Counted from the stretch's first letter, positions 39,347 to 50,001 are shown. The stretch: 64,000 nt of DNA from Duganella lactea (GCF_009857505.1 NZ_WWCP01000023.1:1-64000); one strand, 5' to 3'. A program made the numbers and translations. Notes: generated from the sequence alone by a model not told the origin.

Positions 39347-41506
39347 ATGAATCTGGATGACGCGCTACAAACATTTATCGCCGAAAGCCGTGAACTGTTG
39401 GAAGAGATGGAGAACGCGTTGCTCAACGTTGACCTGGCGGGCGACCAGGGCGAGGCGATCAACGCCATCTTCCGCGCGGCGCACACCATTAAGGGCTCGG
39501 CGGGGCTGTTCAGCCTTGACCACATCGTCGCCTTCACCCACGTGGTGGAGAGCCTGCTGGACAAGGTGCGCGACGGCAGCGTCACGCTCAACGATGAAAT
39601 GGTGGTGCTGCTGCTGTCGTGCTGCGACTACCTGTCCGGCATGATCGACGCGCTGGCCGCCGGCCGCCACGAGCAGGACCCGGACACCGCGCCGGAAGGC
39701 GAGATGCTGCAACAGCAGCTGCGCCGCCATATGGACGGCGCCGCTGCGCCGGCCGCAGCGGCGGCGCCGACCAAGCCCGGCGCCGAAGTCGCCGGCGCGC
39801 CGCGCGGCGACGGCGACCTCTGGCACATCTCGCTGCGCTTCGGCCGCGGCGTGCTGCAGAACGGCATGGACCCGATCGCGTTCCTGCGCTACCTCGGCAA
39901 GCTGGGGCGCGTGGTCGGCATCGCCACGCTGCCGGACGCGCTGCCGGCGGCCGACGAGATGGACGCGGAACTGTGCTATCTCGGTTTCGAGATCGCTTTC
40001 GACAGCGCGGCCGAGCGCGAAGCCATCGCCGGCGTGTTCGATTTTGTGGAGGACGACTGCGAGATCCGCATCATTCCACCGAACAGCAAGGTGGCGGAAT
40101 ACGTCGCGCTGATACGCGCGCTGCCGGAGCGCCCGGCGCGCCTCGGCGAGATACTGGTGCACTGCGGCAGCGTGACGGCGTACGAACTGGAAGCGGCGCT
40201 GCGGCGGCAGTCCGAGCCGGACGCGGCGCCGGACGCCGCGCCGGCACCGCTGGGCCGCATCCTGGTCGATGCCGGCAATGTGGCGCCGGTGGTGGTGGAG
40301 GCGGCGCTGGCCAAGCAGAAGCAGGTCAGCGAACAAAAGGTGCAGGAGAGCCGCTCGATCCGGGTCGACTCCGACAAGCTGGATCGCCTGATCGACCTGG
40401 TGGGCGAGCTGATTATCGCCGGCGCGCGCGCCAATATGGTCGGCCAGCAGATACAGAACACCGAACTGCTGGAGTGCACCTCGACGCTGAGCGGCTTGGT
40501 GGAGGACGTGCGCGACGCCGCGCTGGAGCTGCGCATGGTGAAGATCGGCGCCACCTTCAACCGCTTCCAGCGCGTGGTGCACGACGTGGCGCGGGAACTG
40601 GGCAAGGACATCGGCCTGATTGTCGACGGCGAGGATTCCGAGCTGGACAAGACGGTGGTGGAAAAAATCGGCGACCCGCTGATGCACCTGGTGCGCAACG
40701 CCATGGACCATGGCATCGAACCGGCCGAGGTGCGCGTGGCCGCTGGCAAGCCGGCCAAGGGCATGATCAAGCTGAACGCCTTCCACGAATCGGGCAGTAT
40801 CGTGATTCAAGTCAGCGACGACGGCGGTGGCCTGCGCAAGGAAAAAATTCTGGCCAAGGCCATCGAGCGCGGCCTGGTGGACCCGGAGCGCAAGCTGACC
40901 GACAGCGAAATCTACAACCTGATCTTCGAGGCTGGTTTTTCGACGGCGGAAAAGATCACCAACCTGTCGGGGCGCGGGGTCGGCATGGATGTGGTGAAGC
41001 GCAATATCCAGGCGCTGCGCGGCAGCGTGGATGTCGCCAGCAGGGAGGGCTTGGGCACCACCGTCACCGTGCGCCTGCCGCTGACGCTGGCGATCATCGA
41101 CGGCTTCCTGGTGCAGGCGTCGTCGTCGGTGTTCGTCATCCCGCTGGACATGATCGAGGAGTGTATCGAGTACGCCACCGAGCCGGGACAGGACTATAGC
41201 AACCTGCGCGGCCAGGTGCTGCCGCTGGTGCGCCTGCGCGCCTTGTTCCGCATCGGCGGCGGCGCTACCCGGCGCGAGAGCATCGTGGTGCTGAAGTTCG
41301 GCAACCAGCGCGCCGGGTTGGTGGTCGATACGCTGCTGGGCGAGTTCCAGACCGTGATCAAGCCTCTGAGCCCGATCTTCAGCGAAGTCAAATGCATCAG
41401 CGGCTCCACCATCCTGGGCAGCGGCGAGGTGGCGCTGATCCTGGACGTGGCCGCGTTGATGAACACCATGACCGGCAAGGGCGCCACGCCGGCGCTGGCC
41501 GCCTAG
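39347..41506 (+). CDS. cheA: Chemotaxis histidine kinase CheA
   Basis: This 719-residue protein starts with an Hpt domain carrying phosphorylatable H46 (AAHTIKGSAGLF). A Pro/Ala linker and a region at about 155–255 resembling a CheY-binding domain follow. Next come two copies of a LGxILVxxGxV…EAAL motif (about 263–288 and 299–324), then P3 dimerisation (SIRVDSDKLDRLIDLVGELI), the P4 ATPase (MHLVRNAMDHGIE; LSGRGVGMDVVKRN) and a CheW-like P5. It phosphorylates CheY and CheB in response to the MCPs. The duplicated linker motif is unusual. Confidence 0.95.
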   Translation: MNLDDALQTFIAESRELLEEMENALLNVDLAGDQGEAINAIFRAAHTIKGSAGLFSLDHIVAFTHVVESLLDKVRDGSVTLNDEMVVLLLSCCDYLSGMIDALAAGRHEQDPDTAPEGEMLQQQLRRHMDGAAAPAAAAAPTKPGAEVAGAPRGDGDLWHISLRFGRGVLQNGMDPIAFLRYLGKLGRVVGIATLPDALPAADEMDAELCYLGFEIAFDSAAEREAIAGVFDFVEDDCEIRIIPPNSKVAEYVALIRALPERPARLGEILVHCGSVTAYELEAALRRQSEPDAAPDAAPAPLGRILVDAGNVAPVVVEAALAKQKQVSEQKVQESRSIRVDSDKLDRLIDLVGELIIAGARANMVGQQIQNTELLECTSTLSGLVEDVRDAALELRMVKIGATFNRFQRVVHDVARELGKDIGLIVDGEDSELDKTVVEKIGDPLMHLVRNAMDHGIEPAEVRVAAGKPAKGMIKLNAFHESGSIVIQVSDDGGGLRKEKILAKAIERGLVDPERKLTDSEIYNLIFEAGFSTAEKITNLSGRGVGMDVVKRNIQALRGSVDVASREGLGTTVTVRLPLTLAIIDGFLVQASSSVFVIPLDMIEECIEYATEPGQDYSNLRGQVLPLVRLRALFRIGGGATRRESIVVLKFGNQRAGLVVDTLLGEFQTVIKPLSPIFSEVKCISGSTILGSGEVALILDVAALMNTMTGKGATPALAA

Positions 41507-41515
41507 GAGAAGCGC

Positions 41516-42064
41516 ATGAGCCGCACCGACAACACTGATATGGCCACTTACGGCAGCGAGGCCCATGTCGCGCTGCCCAGCCAGTTCCTCACCTTCATGC
41601 TGGCCGATGAGCAGTACGCGGTGGGCATCCTGCACATCAAGGAAATCATCGAGTACGGCAGCCTGGCGACGGTGCCGATGATGCCCGATTGCGTGCGCGG
41701 CGTGATCAACCTGCGCGGCGCGGTGGTGCCGGTGATGGACCTGTCGGCGCGCTTCGGCCGCGGGCAAAGCGTCATCGGCAAGCGCAGTTGCATCGTTATC
41801 GTCGAAGCCGGCGGCGAGGAGGGCGCCAACAAGCAGGTGTTGGGTATGCTGGTGGACGCGGTCAACGCGGTGGTGGAAATCGCCGCCGAGGATATCGAGC
41901 CGGCGCCGTCGTTCGGCACCCGCATCCGGCCCGACTTCATCGCCGGCATGGGCAAGCTCACGGATAAAAATCGCGGGCGCTTCGTGATCCTGCTGGACAT
42001 CGAGCGGGTGCTGTCGAGCGAGGAAATCGTCGACATGGCGCGCGGCGCCGTTGCCGCGGCGTGA
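41516..42064 (+). CDS. cheW: Chemotaxis coupling protein CheW
   Basis: This 182-residue protein has the CheW core (LTFMLADEQYAVGILHIKEI; VRGVINLRGAVVPVMDLSAR). It couples MCPs to CheA. A run of about 20 extra residues precedes the core. It starts 9 nt after cheA. Confidence 0.95.
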   Translation: MSRTDNTDMATYGSEAHVALPSQFLTFMLADEQYAVGILHIKEIIEYGSLATVPMMPDCVRGVINLRGAVVPVMDLSARFGRGQSVIGKRSCIVIVEAGGEEGANKQVLGMLVDAVNAVVEIAAEDIEPAPSFGTRIRPDFIAGMGKLTDKNRGRFVILLDIERVLSSEEIVDMARGAVAAA

Positions 42065-42079
42065 ACGGCGAGGTTGACC

Positions 42080-42886
42080 GTGGGCCTGGCGATGATCACC
42101 GACCGTGAATTCATGCAGTTCCAGCGCTTCATCTTCGATGCGGCCGGGATTACCATGTCCGACGGCAAGCAGGCGCTGGTCAGCGGCCGTCTGGCCAAGC
42201 GGCTGGCGCATTACCAGCTCGATAGCTACGGCGATTATTTAAAGCTGCTGGAGAGCCGCGAAGAGCCGGCCGAATTGCAGGTGGCGGTGGATCTGCTGAC
42301 CACCAACGAGACCTACTTCTTCCGCGAGCCGAAGCACTTCGCGCTGCTGCGCGAACTGGCGCAGGAGGCCGCCGACAAGCACCGCCCGATGCGCGTGTGG
42401 AGCGCCGCCAGTTCCAGCGGCGAGGAGCCGTACAGCATCGCCATGGTGCTGGCCGATGTGCTGGACGATACGCAGTGGGAAGTGCTGGGCACCGACATCA
42501 GCACCCGCGTGCTGCAGCGCGCCCGCAGCGGCCATTATCCGATGGAGCGGGCGTCGCAGATGCCGCCGCACTACCTGAAGCGCTACTGCCTCAAGGGCCA
42601 GGGCTCGGAGGCCGGCACCATGCTGATCGAACGTTCGCTGCGCCAGCGGGTGCAGTTCCAGCACCTGAACCTGAACGCGCCGCTGCCGCGAATGGGCAGC
42701 TTCGACGTCATCTTCCTGCGCAATGTGATGATCTATTTCAGCCTGGAGACCAAGCGCCAGGTGGTGGCGCGGCTGCTGGCGCAACTGCGGCCGGGCGGCT
42801 ACTTCCTGATCGGCCATTCGGAAACGCTGAACGACATCAACGACAGCCTGATCGCGCTCGCCCCGTCGATTTATCGCAAGCCATGA
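42080..42886 (+). CDS. cheR: Chemotaxis protein methyltransferase CheR
   Basis: GTG 42080 is chosen as start because GAGG (42070–42073) lies 6 nt upstream; TTG 42074 and ATG 42092 are alternatives. The product of 268 residues has the helical N-terminal domain, the NETYFFRE signature and a Rossmann SAM-binding domain (VWSAASSSGEEPYSIAM; DVIFLRNVMIYF). It methylates MCP glutamates. Its stop overlaps the cheD start by ATGA. Confidence 0.95.
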   Translation: MGLAMITDREFMQFQRFIFDAAGITMSDGKQALVSGRLAKRLAHYQLDSYGDYLKLLESREEPAELQVAVDLLTTNETYFFREPKHFALLRELAQEAADKHRPMRVWSAASSSGEEPYSIAMVLADVLDDTQWEVLGTDISTRVLQRARSGHYPMERASQMPPHYLKRYCLKGQGSEAGTMLIERSLRQRVQFQHLNLNAPLPRMGSFDVIFLRNVMIYFSLETKRQVVARLLAQLRPGGYFLIGHSETLNDINDSLIALAPSIYRKP

Positions 42887-43404
42887 ACGACACCAAGCTA
42901 ATCGATATCTTCCTGATGCCCGGCGATTACTTCGTCGGCGGCGCGGAGTATCGTGTGCGTACCCTGCTCGGTTCCTGCGTGTCGATCACGCTGTGGCATC
43001 CGGCGCTGCGCATCGGCGCCATGTCGCACTTTCTGCTGCCGGGGCATGGGCGGCGCCGGAGTGACCATCTGTCCGACAAGCCGGGCATGTTCGCCGCCGA
43101 TGCCATGCAGCTGATGATGGACGGCATGGCGCAGCAAGGCGTGCCGCTGATCCAGTGCCAGGGCAAGATCTTCGGCGGCGGCGCGATGTTCCCGCGCAGT
43201 GACAAGGTGCGCGACATCGGCATGCAAAACGGCGACTATGCGCGCGGCATGCTGCAGCAATATGGCGTGCACGTGGTATCCGAAAGCCTGTTCGGCGAAG
43301 GGCACCGTCAACTTATCTTCACCATCCACAGCGGCGAGGTGTTGAGCCGTCAGATCCCGCCGGAGCCGGGATGGAGCACTGTGGCAGCAAGGACTCAGGC
43401 ATGA
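42883..43404 (+). CDS. cheD: Chemoreceptor glutamine deamidase CheD
   Basis: This 173-residue protein has the CheD active-site residues C32 ([11 protein letters not shown]) and H49 (GAMSHFLLP). The conserved KIFGGGAMF segment is present. It deamidates receptor glutamines to create methylation sites. ATGA overlaps with both cheR and cheB indicate tight translational coupling. Confidence 0.95.
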   Translation: MNDTKLIDIFLMPGDYFVGGAEYRVRTLLGSCVSITLWHPALRIGAMSHFLLPGHGRRRSDHLSDKPGMFAADAMQLMMDGMAQQGVPLIQCQGKIFGGGAMFPRSDKVRDIGMQNGDYARGMLQQYGVHVVSESLFGEGHRQLIFTIHSGEVLSRQIPPEPGWSTVAARTQA

Positions 43405-44489
43405 ATGTTATCAAGGTCATCATCGTCGACGATTCCGCCGTGGTGCGGCAGGTGCTCAGCGCCCTGCTCAACGCGGCGTCCGGCATCACCGTCACCCATG
43501 CGGTGGCCAATCCGCTGCTGGCGATCGAGCGCATGAAGGTGCAGTGGCCGGACGTGATCGTGCTGGACGTGGAAATGCCCAAGATGGACGGCATCACCTT
43601 CCTGCGCAAGCTGATGGTCGAGCATCCGACGCCGGTGGTGATCTGCTCCACGCTGACCGAGAAGGGCGCGCAGACTTCGGTCGAGGCCTTGACCGCCGGC
43701 GCGGTCTCCATCATCACCAAGCCGCGCCTGGACCTGAAGCAGTTCCTGCACGATAGCGCCGACGAACTGGTGTCGGCGGTGCGCGCCGCCGCCGCCGCCC
43801 ATGTCGGCAAGCTGGCCCCACGACCGTCGCCGGCGCCGCTGGCGCCCCTGCCGCCGCCGTTGACGGTCAAGCTGAATGCGGACGTCATCCTGCCGCCAAT
43901 GGACGCGCGGCCGATGACGGCGACCACCGAGCGGGTGGTGGCCATCGGCACCTCCACCGGCGGCACGCAGGCGCTGGAGGAAGTCTTGAGCGCGCTGCCG
44001 CGCGTTTCGCCCGGCATCGTGGTGGTGCAGCATATGCCGGAGAAATTCACCGCCGCCTTCGCGGCGCGGCTGGACAGCGTGTGCCAGGTGCGCGTCAAGG
44101 AGGCCGAGAACAACGACCGTGTGCTGCAGGGGCAGGTGCTGATCGCGCCCGGCGGCAAGCACATGCTGCTACGCCGCACCGGCGCGCAGTATTTCGTTGA
44201 GGTGGTGGACGGGCCGCTGGTCAACCGTCACCGGCCGTCGGTGGATGTGCTGTTCCGCTCCGCCGCCCGCGCCGCCGGCGCCAATGCGCTGGGCGTGATC
44301 ATGACCGGCATGGGCGACGACGGCGCCGCCGGCATGCTGGAGATGCTCAACGCCGGCGCGCGCACGGTGGCGCAGGACGAGGCCAGCTGCGTGGTGTACG
44401 GCATGCCGAAGGAAGCGGTCAAACGGGGCGGGGTCGAGAAGTCGGTGCCGCTGAACGCGATCTACCGCGAAATCCTGCTGCAGCTTTAG
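43401..44489 (+). CDS. cheB: Protein-glutamate methylesterase CheB
   Basis: Start ATG 43401 overlaps the cheD stop and gives [20 protein letters not shown]; an upstream ATG at 43371 lies deep inside cheD. The 362-residue protein has a receiver domain (D10, D11, phosphoacceptor D56) and a methylesterase domain with the triad S185 (IGTSTGGTQ), H211 (VVQHMP) and D307 (GMGDDGAAG). It demethylates MCPs when phosphorylated by CheA. Confidence 0.95.
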   Translation: MNVIKVIIVDDSAVVRQVLSALLNAASGITVTHAVANPLLAIERMKVQWPDVIVLDVEMPKMDGITFLRKLMVEHPTPVVICSTLTEKGAQTSVEALTAGAVSIITKPRLDLKQFLHDSADELVSAVRAAAAAHVGKLAPRPSPAPLAPLPPPLTVKLNADVILPPMDARPMTATTERVVAIGTSTGGTQALEEVLSALPRVSPGIVVVQHMPEKFTAAFAARLDSVCQVRVKEAENNDRVLQGQVLIAPGGKHMLLRRTGAQYFVEVVDGPLVNRHRPSVDVLFRSAARAAGANALGVIMTGMGDDGAAGMLEMLNAGARTVAQDEASCVVYGMPKEAVKRGGVEKSVPLNAIYREILLQL

Positions 44490-44491
44490 TC

Positions 44492-45781
44492 ATGATCATG
44501 GACATCACGCCGGCCGCCGCTTCCGCCATTTCCGCCGTCCCCCCGTGGGCCGGCCGTCGCGTGCTGGTGGTCGAGGACAGTGTGGTGCAGCGCGGTTATC
44601 TGGTCGGGCTGCTGCGGCAGCTGGCGTTCGGCGAAATCCTGGAAGCCGGCGACGGCAACGAAGCCTTGCGGATACTGGAGCGCGGTGCCGAGCCGATGTT
44701 CCTGGTGCTGACCGATCTGGAAATGCCGGGCATGGACGGCATTGAACTCACTTGCCAACTGCGCGAGCGGCGGTTGACCGAGAACCTGATTGTGGTCAGC
44801 GCGCGCGATCCGCGCCTGCTGGAGATCATCGAGCGCATGGCCTGCGAGGACGCGTCCATCGGCCTGCTGGGCACCCTGCTCAAGCCGGTGCAGCTGGAAC
44901 CGTTGATGCAGTTGCTGGGCAAGGCCGGCGGCCACGAGGCTGATTACAGCGGCGCCAGCGCGCCGGCCGCCGCCGCGCTGGCGCCGCAGGCATCGCTGGA
45001 AGAACTGGCGAAGGCGCTGGCCAACAATGAATTCCTGCCGCATTTCCAGCCCAAGGTGGCGACTGCCAGCGGCCAGCTGAAAGGCGTGGAAGCGCTGGCG
45101 CGCTGGCAGCATCCGCAACGCGACCTGCTGTCGCCGGCCCACTTCATCGACACGCTGGAAGGCACGCCGCTGATGGCCGACTTCACGCTGGCGCTGGTGC
45201 GGCAGGTGTTGCAGCGCATGCTGGACTGGCGGCAGGCCGGCCTGCCGCCGCTGACCGTCTCGGTCAATCTGAGCGCGGAGAGCCTGGCCGACCGCTTCTT
45301 CATCGAGCGCCTGACGACGCTGGTGATGCGCTCCGGCGTGGCGCCGTCGTCGCTGGTGTGGGAAGTCACCGAGACCGGCGTGATGCGCCAGCTGTCGCAG
45401 GCCCTGACCAATATGGGGCGCTTGCGGCTGATGGGCTTTGGACTGGCGATGGACGATTTCGGCATCGGCTATTCGTCGATGCAGCAGTTCGCCCGCTGCC
45501 CGTTCACGGAACTGAAAATAGACCGCGCCTTCGTCAATGGCGCGGCGCAGTGGCCCAACCGCCACATGGTGCTGAAAAGCGCCCTCGATCTGGGCCAGAG
45601 CCTGGGTGTGGCCACGGTGGCCGAGGGGGTGGAAACGGCGGACGACTGGAAGCTGTTGCGCGACCTCGGTTGCGACATGGCCCAGGGCTATCTGCTGGCC
45701 AGGCCCATGCCGGCGGAGGAACTGGTCGGCTGGATGCGGCAGGACCGGCGCAGATTAAAGGCGCTCGCGGGATCGGAATAA
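44492..45781 (+). CDS. Response regulator with EAL domain (putative c-di-GMP phosphodiesterase)
   Basis: This 429-residue protein combines an N-terminal receiver (D75 phosphoacceptor in [11 protein letters not shown]131) and a C-terminal EAL domain. The catalytic EAL motif is intact at E200 (KGVEALARW), with conserved [14 protein letters not shown] and VAEGVET segments. It probably hydrolyses c-di-GMP under control of the CheA encoded upstream. This links the chemosensory pathway to c-di-GMP. It starts 2 nt after cheB; ATG 44498 is an alternative start. Confidence 0.92.
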   Translation: MIMDITPAAASAISAVPPWAGRRVLVVEDSVVQRGYLVGLLRQLAFGEILEAGDGNEALRILERGAEPMFLVLTDLEMPGMDGIELTCQLRERRLTENLIVVSARDPRLLEIIERMACEDASIGLLGTLLKPVQLEPLMQLLGKAGGHEADYSGASAPAAAALAPQASLEELAKALANNEFLPHFQPKVATASGQLKGVEALARWQHPQRDLLSPAHFIDTLEGTPLMADFTLALVRQVLQRMLDWRQAGLPPLTVSVNLSAESLADRFFIERLTTLVMRSGVAPSSLVWEVTETGVMRQLSQALTNMGRLRLMGFGLAMDDFGIGYSSMQQFARCPFTELKIDRAFVNGAAQWPNRHMVLKSALDLGQSLGVATVAEGVETADDWKLLRDLGCDMAQGYLLARPMPAEELVGWMRQDRRRLKALAGSE

Positions 45782-45797
45782 CCAGGGGAGAAACATC

Positions 45798-47480
45798 ATG
45801 CTATCGACTTTGCAGGTGCGTACCAAGATTTTGATGTTGCTGGCGGTGGCAGTCATCGCTTTGCTGACGGTGATGCTGATCGCCTTCTCCGGCATGAAGA
45901 CGCAGAGCGTCATGCTGGAACAGATAGGCAGGAACCGCATGCCGTCGGTGCAGTCGCTGCTGATCATCAACGAGGCGAAGACGGCGGTGCGCTCGGCCAG
46001 TCGCGCCATCGACGCGATGTCGGCGTATCCGGACGAGATGACTGACCTCGTTCAGCAGCTCAAGAACAAGCAGGAGGCCTGGGCCACCGCCGACAAGGCG
46101 TGGAAGGTGTATGAGCCGCTGCCGCAGGAGACCGAGGAAGCCGCGGTATGGAAGAATTTCGTCAAGCAGTGGGAAGCCTGGAAGCAGCGCGATACCGTCA
46201 TCACGGACCTGGGCAATCAGATCGTGCGCGCCGAGCCCTCCAAGCGCCGCGAGCTGTTCACGGCGATGCATCAAACGCTGGCCGAAAACCGCGCGGCGTT
46301 TAGCGCGGCGGATGAAAGCCTCAACAAGCTGGTGGCGCTGAACATTCAGTACAGCGAAGGTGATGTGCTCAATGCGGAAGTCGCATCGGCCAGCGCGCTC
46401 AAGACCATGTACCTGGCGTCCGGGATCGCGCTGGCGCTGCTGGTGGTGATCGGGCTGCTGATCCTGCACGGCATCATGAAGCAGCTGGGCGGTGATCCCT
46501 CGTATGTGGCGGCCATTGTGCGCCAGGTGGCGGAGGGCGATCTGGCGGTGGATGTCCAGCTCAAGCCGGGCGACACCAGCAGCCTGTTGTCCTCGATGAA
46601 GGGCATGATCGAAAAACTGTCGCAGGTGGTGCAGGAGGTGAATAACGGCGCCGAGGCGCTGGCCTCGGCCTCGGAGGAGGTCAGCGCCACCGCGCAGGCC
46701 TTGTCGCAGGCGGCCAGCGAGCAGGCCGCCGGTACCGAGGAGACCAGTGCCTCGGTCGAGCAGATGACGGCGTCGATTTCGCAGAACACCGAAAACGCCA
46801 AGGTCACCGACAGCATCGCCAGCAAGGCGGCGGTGGAGGCGTCGGAAGGCGGCGAGGCGGTCAAGTCGACCGTCGCGGCGATGCAGCAGATCGCCAAGAA
46901 GATCAGCATCATCGACGATATCGCCTACCAGACCAACCTGCTGGCGTTGAACGCGGCGATCGAGGCGGCGCGCGCCGGCGAACATGGCAAGGGTTTTGCC
47001 GTGGTGGCGGCCGAGGTGCGCAAGCTGGCCGAGCGCAGCCAGGTGGCGGCGCAGGAAATCGAACAGGTGGCGTCGAGCAGCGTGCAACTGGCCGAGAAGG
47101 CCGGGCAACTGCTGGACGAGATGGTGCCGAATATCCGCCGCACCTCGAATCTGGTGCAGGAGATTACCGCCGCATCGGAAGAGCAGTCGGCCGGTGTGGG
47201 ACAGATCAACGCCGCCGTCACGCAGTTGAGCCAGACCACGCAGCACAACGCCTCCAGCTCGGAGCAACTGGCGGCGACGGCGGAAGAGATGAGCGGCCAG
47301 GCGGAGCAGCTGCAGCACACCATGTCGTTCTTCAAACTGGCCGGAGGCACGCGCATGGTGCGCACGCCGGTTTTGACGCGCAAGCCGCCGCGTCATCAGC
47401 GGCCGGCGGTGGGCGTGGCGTCCAGCCGCCGCATGACTGAAGTGAGCGAGCCGGATGAGTCGCACTTCGTCAAATTCTGA
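45798..47480 (+). CDS. Methyl-accepting chemotaxis protein with four-helix-bundle sensor
   Basis: This 560-residue protein has a transmembrane helix at about residues 10–30, a helical periplasmic domain (4HB type, about 31–200), a second helix (about 207–227) and a HAMP domain. The long cytoplasmic coiled coil has the canonical tip ([40 protein letters not shown]). The C terminus ends in PDESHFVKF, similar to the next MCP. The signal is unknown. Confidence 0.95.
   Translation: MLSTLQVRTKILMLLAVAVIALLTVMLIAFSGMKTQSVMLEQIGRNRMPSVQSLLIINEAKTAVRSASRAIDAMSAYPDEMTDLVQQLKNKQEAWATADKAWKVYEPLPQETEEAAVWKNFVKQWEAWKQRDTVITDLGNQIVRAEPSKRRELFTAMHQTLAENRAAFSAADESLNKLVALNIQYSEGDVLNAEVASASALKTMYLASGIALALLVVIGLLILHGIMKQLGGDPSYVAAIVRQVAEGDLAVDVQLKPGDTSSLLSSMKGMIEKLSQVVQEVNNGAEALASASEEVSATAQALSQAASEQAAGTEETSASVEQMTASISQNTENAKVTDSIASKAAVEASEGGEAVKSTVAAMQQIAKKISIIDDIAYQTNLLALNAAIEAARAGEHGKGFAVVAAEVRKLAERSQVAAQEIEQVASSSVQLAEKAGQLLDEMVPNIRRTSNLVQEITAASEEQSAGVGQINAAVTQLSQTTQHNASSSEQLAATAEEMSGQAEQLQHTMSFFKLAGGTRMVRTPVLTRKPPRHQRPAVGVASSRRMTEVSEPDESHFVKF
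46908..47060 (+). repeat. MCP signalling-tip DNA repeat, copy 1
   Basis: These 153 bp within the first full-length MCP gene match 48474–48626 in the second with about six differences counted by eye (about 96% identity). Flanking sequence is much less similar. The protein tip is highly conserved, but the DNA identity suggests recent duplication or gene conversion. Confidence 0.7.
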
Positions 47481-47567
47481 CCGCGACACGGTGAGTTTTA
47501 GCGAGATTTGAGCGTTCATAATGGTTCACAATGCATGTTGATTCGCGTCCTTTAGGAGTAGAAACCC

Positions 47568-49043
47568 ATGTTCAAGCAAATGAAAATGGAGACCCGGCTG
47601 CATGCCGGGTTTGGCCTGATTGTGTTGCTGGTGGTGATGCTGGGCCTTGTCGCGTTCAGCAAGCTGGCATCGCTGCACGCTCATTGGAGCGACTTCGAAA
47701 AAGTCACGCTGGCCCGCAAGAACGCGGTGCTGGAAGGCGTGACCGCGCATGGCCGCGCCGTGCGTCACTTCAAAAATTACATCCTGCGCGGGCCCGACAG
47801 CAACGCGCAATTCCGCACCGAGATGGGTCTCATCGAAAAGGAGATGACGGTCTACCGCGAGGCCGGTCCGTTGTCGAATGAGGAGAATCTGCTGCTGGGC
47901 GAAGTGCTGGCTGGGGTCAAGGCTTATGACCATAGCATGACGCAACTGGAAGCCATGCACGAAAAGGGCATGACGGCGCTGGAGATGGACAAGAACATCA
48001 AGGGTGCCGATGAGGCTATCGCGAACGCCTTCCGCAAGCTGCTCAAGGTAAACGAGGCCGAAACGCAGCAGGAGTCAGAATCCATGCGCGAGGTCACGCA
48101 GTCGGCCAAGCAGATCATCCTGACGATGGACGTGGTCATCGCCATCCTCGGCTGCGTGCTGGCGGTGTGGATAGGCCGCAGCCTGACGGCGATTGTGCGC
48201 GAGGTGCAGGCGGTGGTGGTCGGGCTGTCCAGCTCCTCGCAGGAAGTCAGCGCGACGGCGCAGTCGCTGTCGCAGGCCTCCAGCGAACAGGCGGCGGGCG
48301 TGGAGGAAACCAGCGCCTCGATCGAACAGATGACGGCCTCCATCGCGCAGAACACCGAGAACGCCAAGATCACCGACGGTATCGCCACGCAGGCGGCGGT
48401 GGAGGCGGCGCGCGGCGGCGAGGTGGTGAAGGCCACCGCGTCGGCGATGAAGCAGATCGCCGGCAAGATCGGCATCATCGACGATATCGCTTACCAGACC
48501 AACCTGCTGGCGCTCAACGCGGCGATCGAGGCGGCGCGCGCCGGCGAGCATGGCAAGGGCTTTGCCGTGGTGGCGGCCGAGGTGCGCAAGCTGGCCGAAC
48601 GCAGCCAGGTGGCGGCGCAGGAAATCAGCGAGGTGGCGGCGGACAGCGTCAAGCTGGCGGAGCAGGCCGGCGCCATGTTCGACGAGCTGGCGCCGAATAT
48701 TCGCAAGACCTCGGAACTGGTGCAGGAGATCGCGGCGGCGTCGGAAGAACAGAGTTCCGGCGTGCGGCAGATCAATGGCGCGGTGATCCAGTTGAGCGAG
48801 ACCACGCAGGTCAATGCGGCCAGTTCGGAGGAGCTGGCGGCGACGTCCGAGGAAATGAGCGCGCAGGCGGAACAGCTGCGGCGCTTGATGTCGGTGTTTA
48901 AACAGTACGCCGTGGATGACGCGCCACGCATGACCGCGCGGCGCCCGGCGGCGCTGAAGGCCGCCACGCCGGCGCGCCCGGCGCGCGCGCTGAATCTGGC
49001 CAGCGACAGCGCGCCGGACGAAAGCAAGTTCACGCGCTTTTAA
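47568..49043 (+). CDS. Methyl-accepting chemotaxis protein lacking a HAMP domain
   Basis: This 491-residue protein has helices at about residues 14–33 and 186–205 and a helical periplasmic sensor. Directly after the second helix ([20 protein letters not shown]) the sequence enters the methylation helix ([20 protein letters not shown]). There is no room for the roughly 50-residue HAMP found in the preceding MCP. The signalling tip is canonical. It ends PDESKFTRF. An AGGAG precedes the ATG; the 87-bp gap upstream may hold its own promoter. Confidence 0.92.
   Translation: MFKQMKMETRLHAGFGLIVLLVVMLGLVAFSKLASLHAHWSDFEKVTLARKNAVLEGVTAHGRAVRHFKNYILRGPDSNAQFRTEMGLIEKEMTVYREAGPLSNEENLLLGEVLAGVKAYDHSMTQLEAMHEKGMTALEMDKNIKGADEAIANAFRKLLKVNEAETQQESESMREVTQSAKQIILTMDVVIAILGCVLAVWIGRSLTAIVREVQAVVVGLSSSSQEVSATAQSLSQASSEQAAGVEETSASIEQMTASIAQNTENAKITDGIATQAAVEAARGGEVVKATASAMKQIAGKIGIIDDIAYQTNLLALNAAIEAARAGEHGKGFAVVAAEVRKLAERSQVAAQEISEVAADSVKLAEQAGAMFDELAPNIRKTSELVQEIAAASEEQSSGVRQINGAVIQLSETTQVNAASSEELAATSEEMSAQAEQLRRLMSVFKQYAVDDAPRMTARRPAALKAATPARPARALNLASDSAPDESKFTRF
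48474..48626 (+). repeat. MCP signalling-tip DNA repeat, copy 2
   Basis: This is the partner of the 153-bp segment at 46908–47060, offset by exactly 1566 bp and nearly identical in sequence. Confidence 0.7.
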
Positions 49044-49047
49044 AGTC

Positions 49048-49069
49048 GTATGGGGGCTTGCCCCCATAC
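49048..49069. terminator. Hairpin between convergent MCP and methyltransferase genes
   Basis: GTATGGGGGC (49048–49057) and GCCCCCATAC (49060–49069) form a perfect inverted repeat in the 36-bp gap between two convergent genes. There is no T run on either side, so it is a possible bidirectional transcript end rather than a classic intrinsic terminator. Confidence 0.55.
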
Positions 49070-49079
49070 CCGGACTTGC

Positions 49080-49898
49080 TTATTTGGCGGGCTTGACGAA
49101 CTTGAGCGTCATGCGGTCGCTCTCGCCGATGGCCTGATACCTGGCGCGGTCCTCATCCTTGTTGGTCAGGGTTGGCGGCAGCGCCCACACGCCGTTCTTG
49201 TGATCGGCCGTGTCCTTCGGATTGGCGTTCACTTCCGACTTGCCTGCCAGTTTGAAGCCGGCGTCCTCCGCCAGCTTGATCACATAAGCCTCGTGCATGT
49301 AGCCGGTGCTGGCGGTGGCGTCCTGCGTTTTCGACGCCGGCAGCCGGTGTTCCTCCACACCCAGCACGCCGCCTGGTTTGAGCACCGTGTACAGGTTGCT
49401 GAACAGGTCTTTCATCTTCTCCGGGCCAAGCGGAATCCAGTTGTGGATATTGCGGAAGGTGAGCACCATATCGACGCTGTTGGGCGGCGCCAGCTCATAT
49501 TTGCGGCCCGGCGAGAACACGCCGACGGCGACCTTGTTGTAGGCTTCCGGCTTGGCGTTCAGGCGCGCCATGAAGCGCTCGGCGCCCTTGCGTTCATTCT
49601 CGTTCGGCGAGGCCAGGTCGCTGCCGCCGGTAATCAGCTTGCCGTGGTCGCGCAGGTAGGGCGCCAGGATCTCGGTGTACCAGCCGGCGCCCGGCGCCAG
49701 TTCCACCACCGTCATATTCGGCTTGATGCCGAAGAAGGTCAGCGTTTCGTACGGGTGACGATAGACGTCGCGTTTAACGTTGTCCGGCGTGCGCGTCGGC
49801 GCGGCGATCGCCGCTTTCAGCGCATCGTCCGCCAATGCGGCACTGTTCGCGCCCATCAGCATGGTGGTGGCCAAAGCCGCCAATACAAATCGTTTCAT
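49080..49898 (-). CDS. Exported SAM-dependent methyltransferase-like protein
   Basis: This 272-residue protein starts at ATG 49898, 7 nt after GGAG on the minus strand. It has a Sec signal (MKRFVLAALATTMLMGANSA, then ALA). The mature part has a class I methyltransferase fold: motif I VVELAPGAGWYTEIL (about residues 66–80) and VDMVLTFRNIHNW further on. Exported homologues are found across Proteobacteria, but a periplasmic SAM source is not known, so the activity is uncertain. It is divergent from the tldD operon. Confidence 0.8.
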   Translation of the reverse strand: MKRFVLAALATTMLMGANSAALADDALKAAIAAPTRTPDNVKRDVYRHPYETLTFFGIKPNMTVVELAPGAGWYTEILAPYLRDHGKLITGGSDLASPNENERKGAERFMARLNAKPEAYNKVAVGVFSPGRKYELAPPNSVDMVLTFRNIHNWIPLGPEKMKDLFSNLYTVLKPGGVLGVEEHRLPASKTQDATASTGYMHEAYVIKLAEDAGFKLAGKSEVNANPKDTADHKNGVWALPPTLTNKDEDRARYQAIGESDRMTLKFVKPAK

Positions 49899-50001
49899 GC
49901 ACAATCTCCTGAAGTGTGGTGGTGAGCGCGATCATCGGCCAAGCACGCAAACAGGTCAAGCGAAAAGGCGTGCGCACTTCGCCGGTGCACGGATCATCGG
50001 A

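Noticed and set aside
39365..42211. Minus-strand frame of 948 codons opposite cheA–cheW
   Set aside because: Shadow of two clear chemotaxis genes; it spans their intergenic junction.
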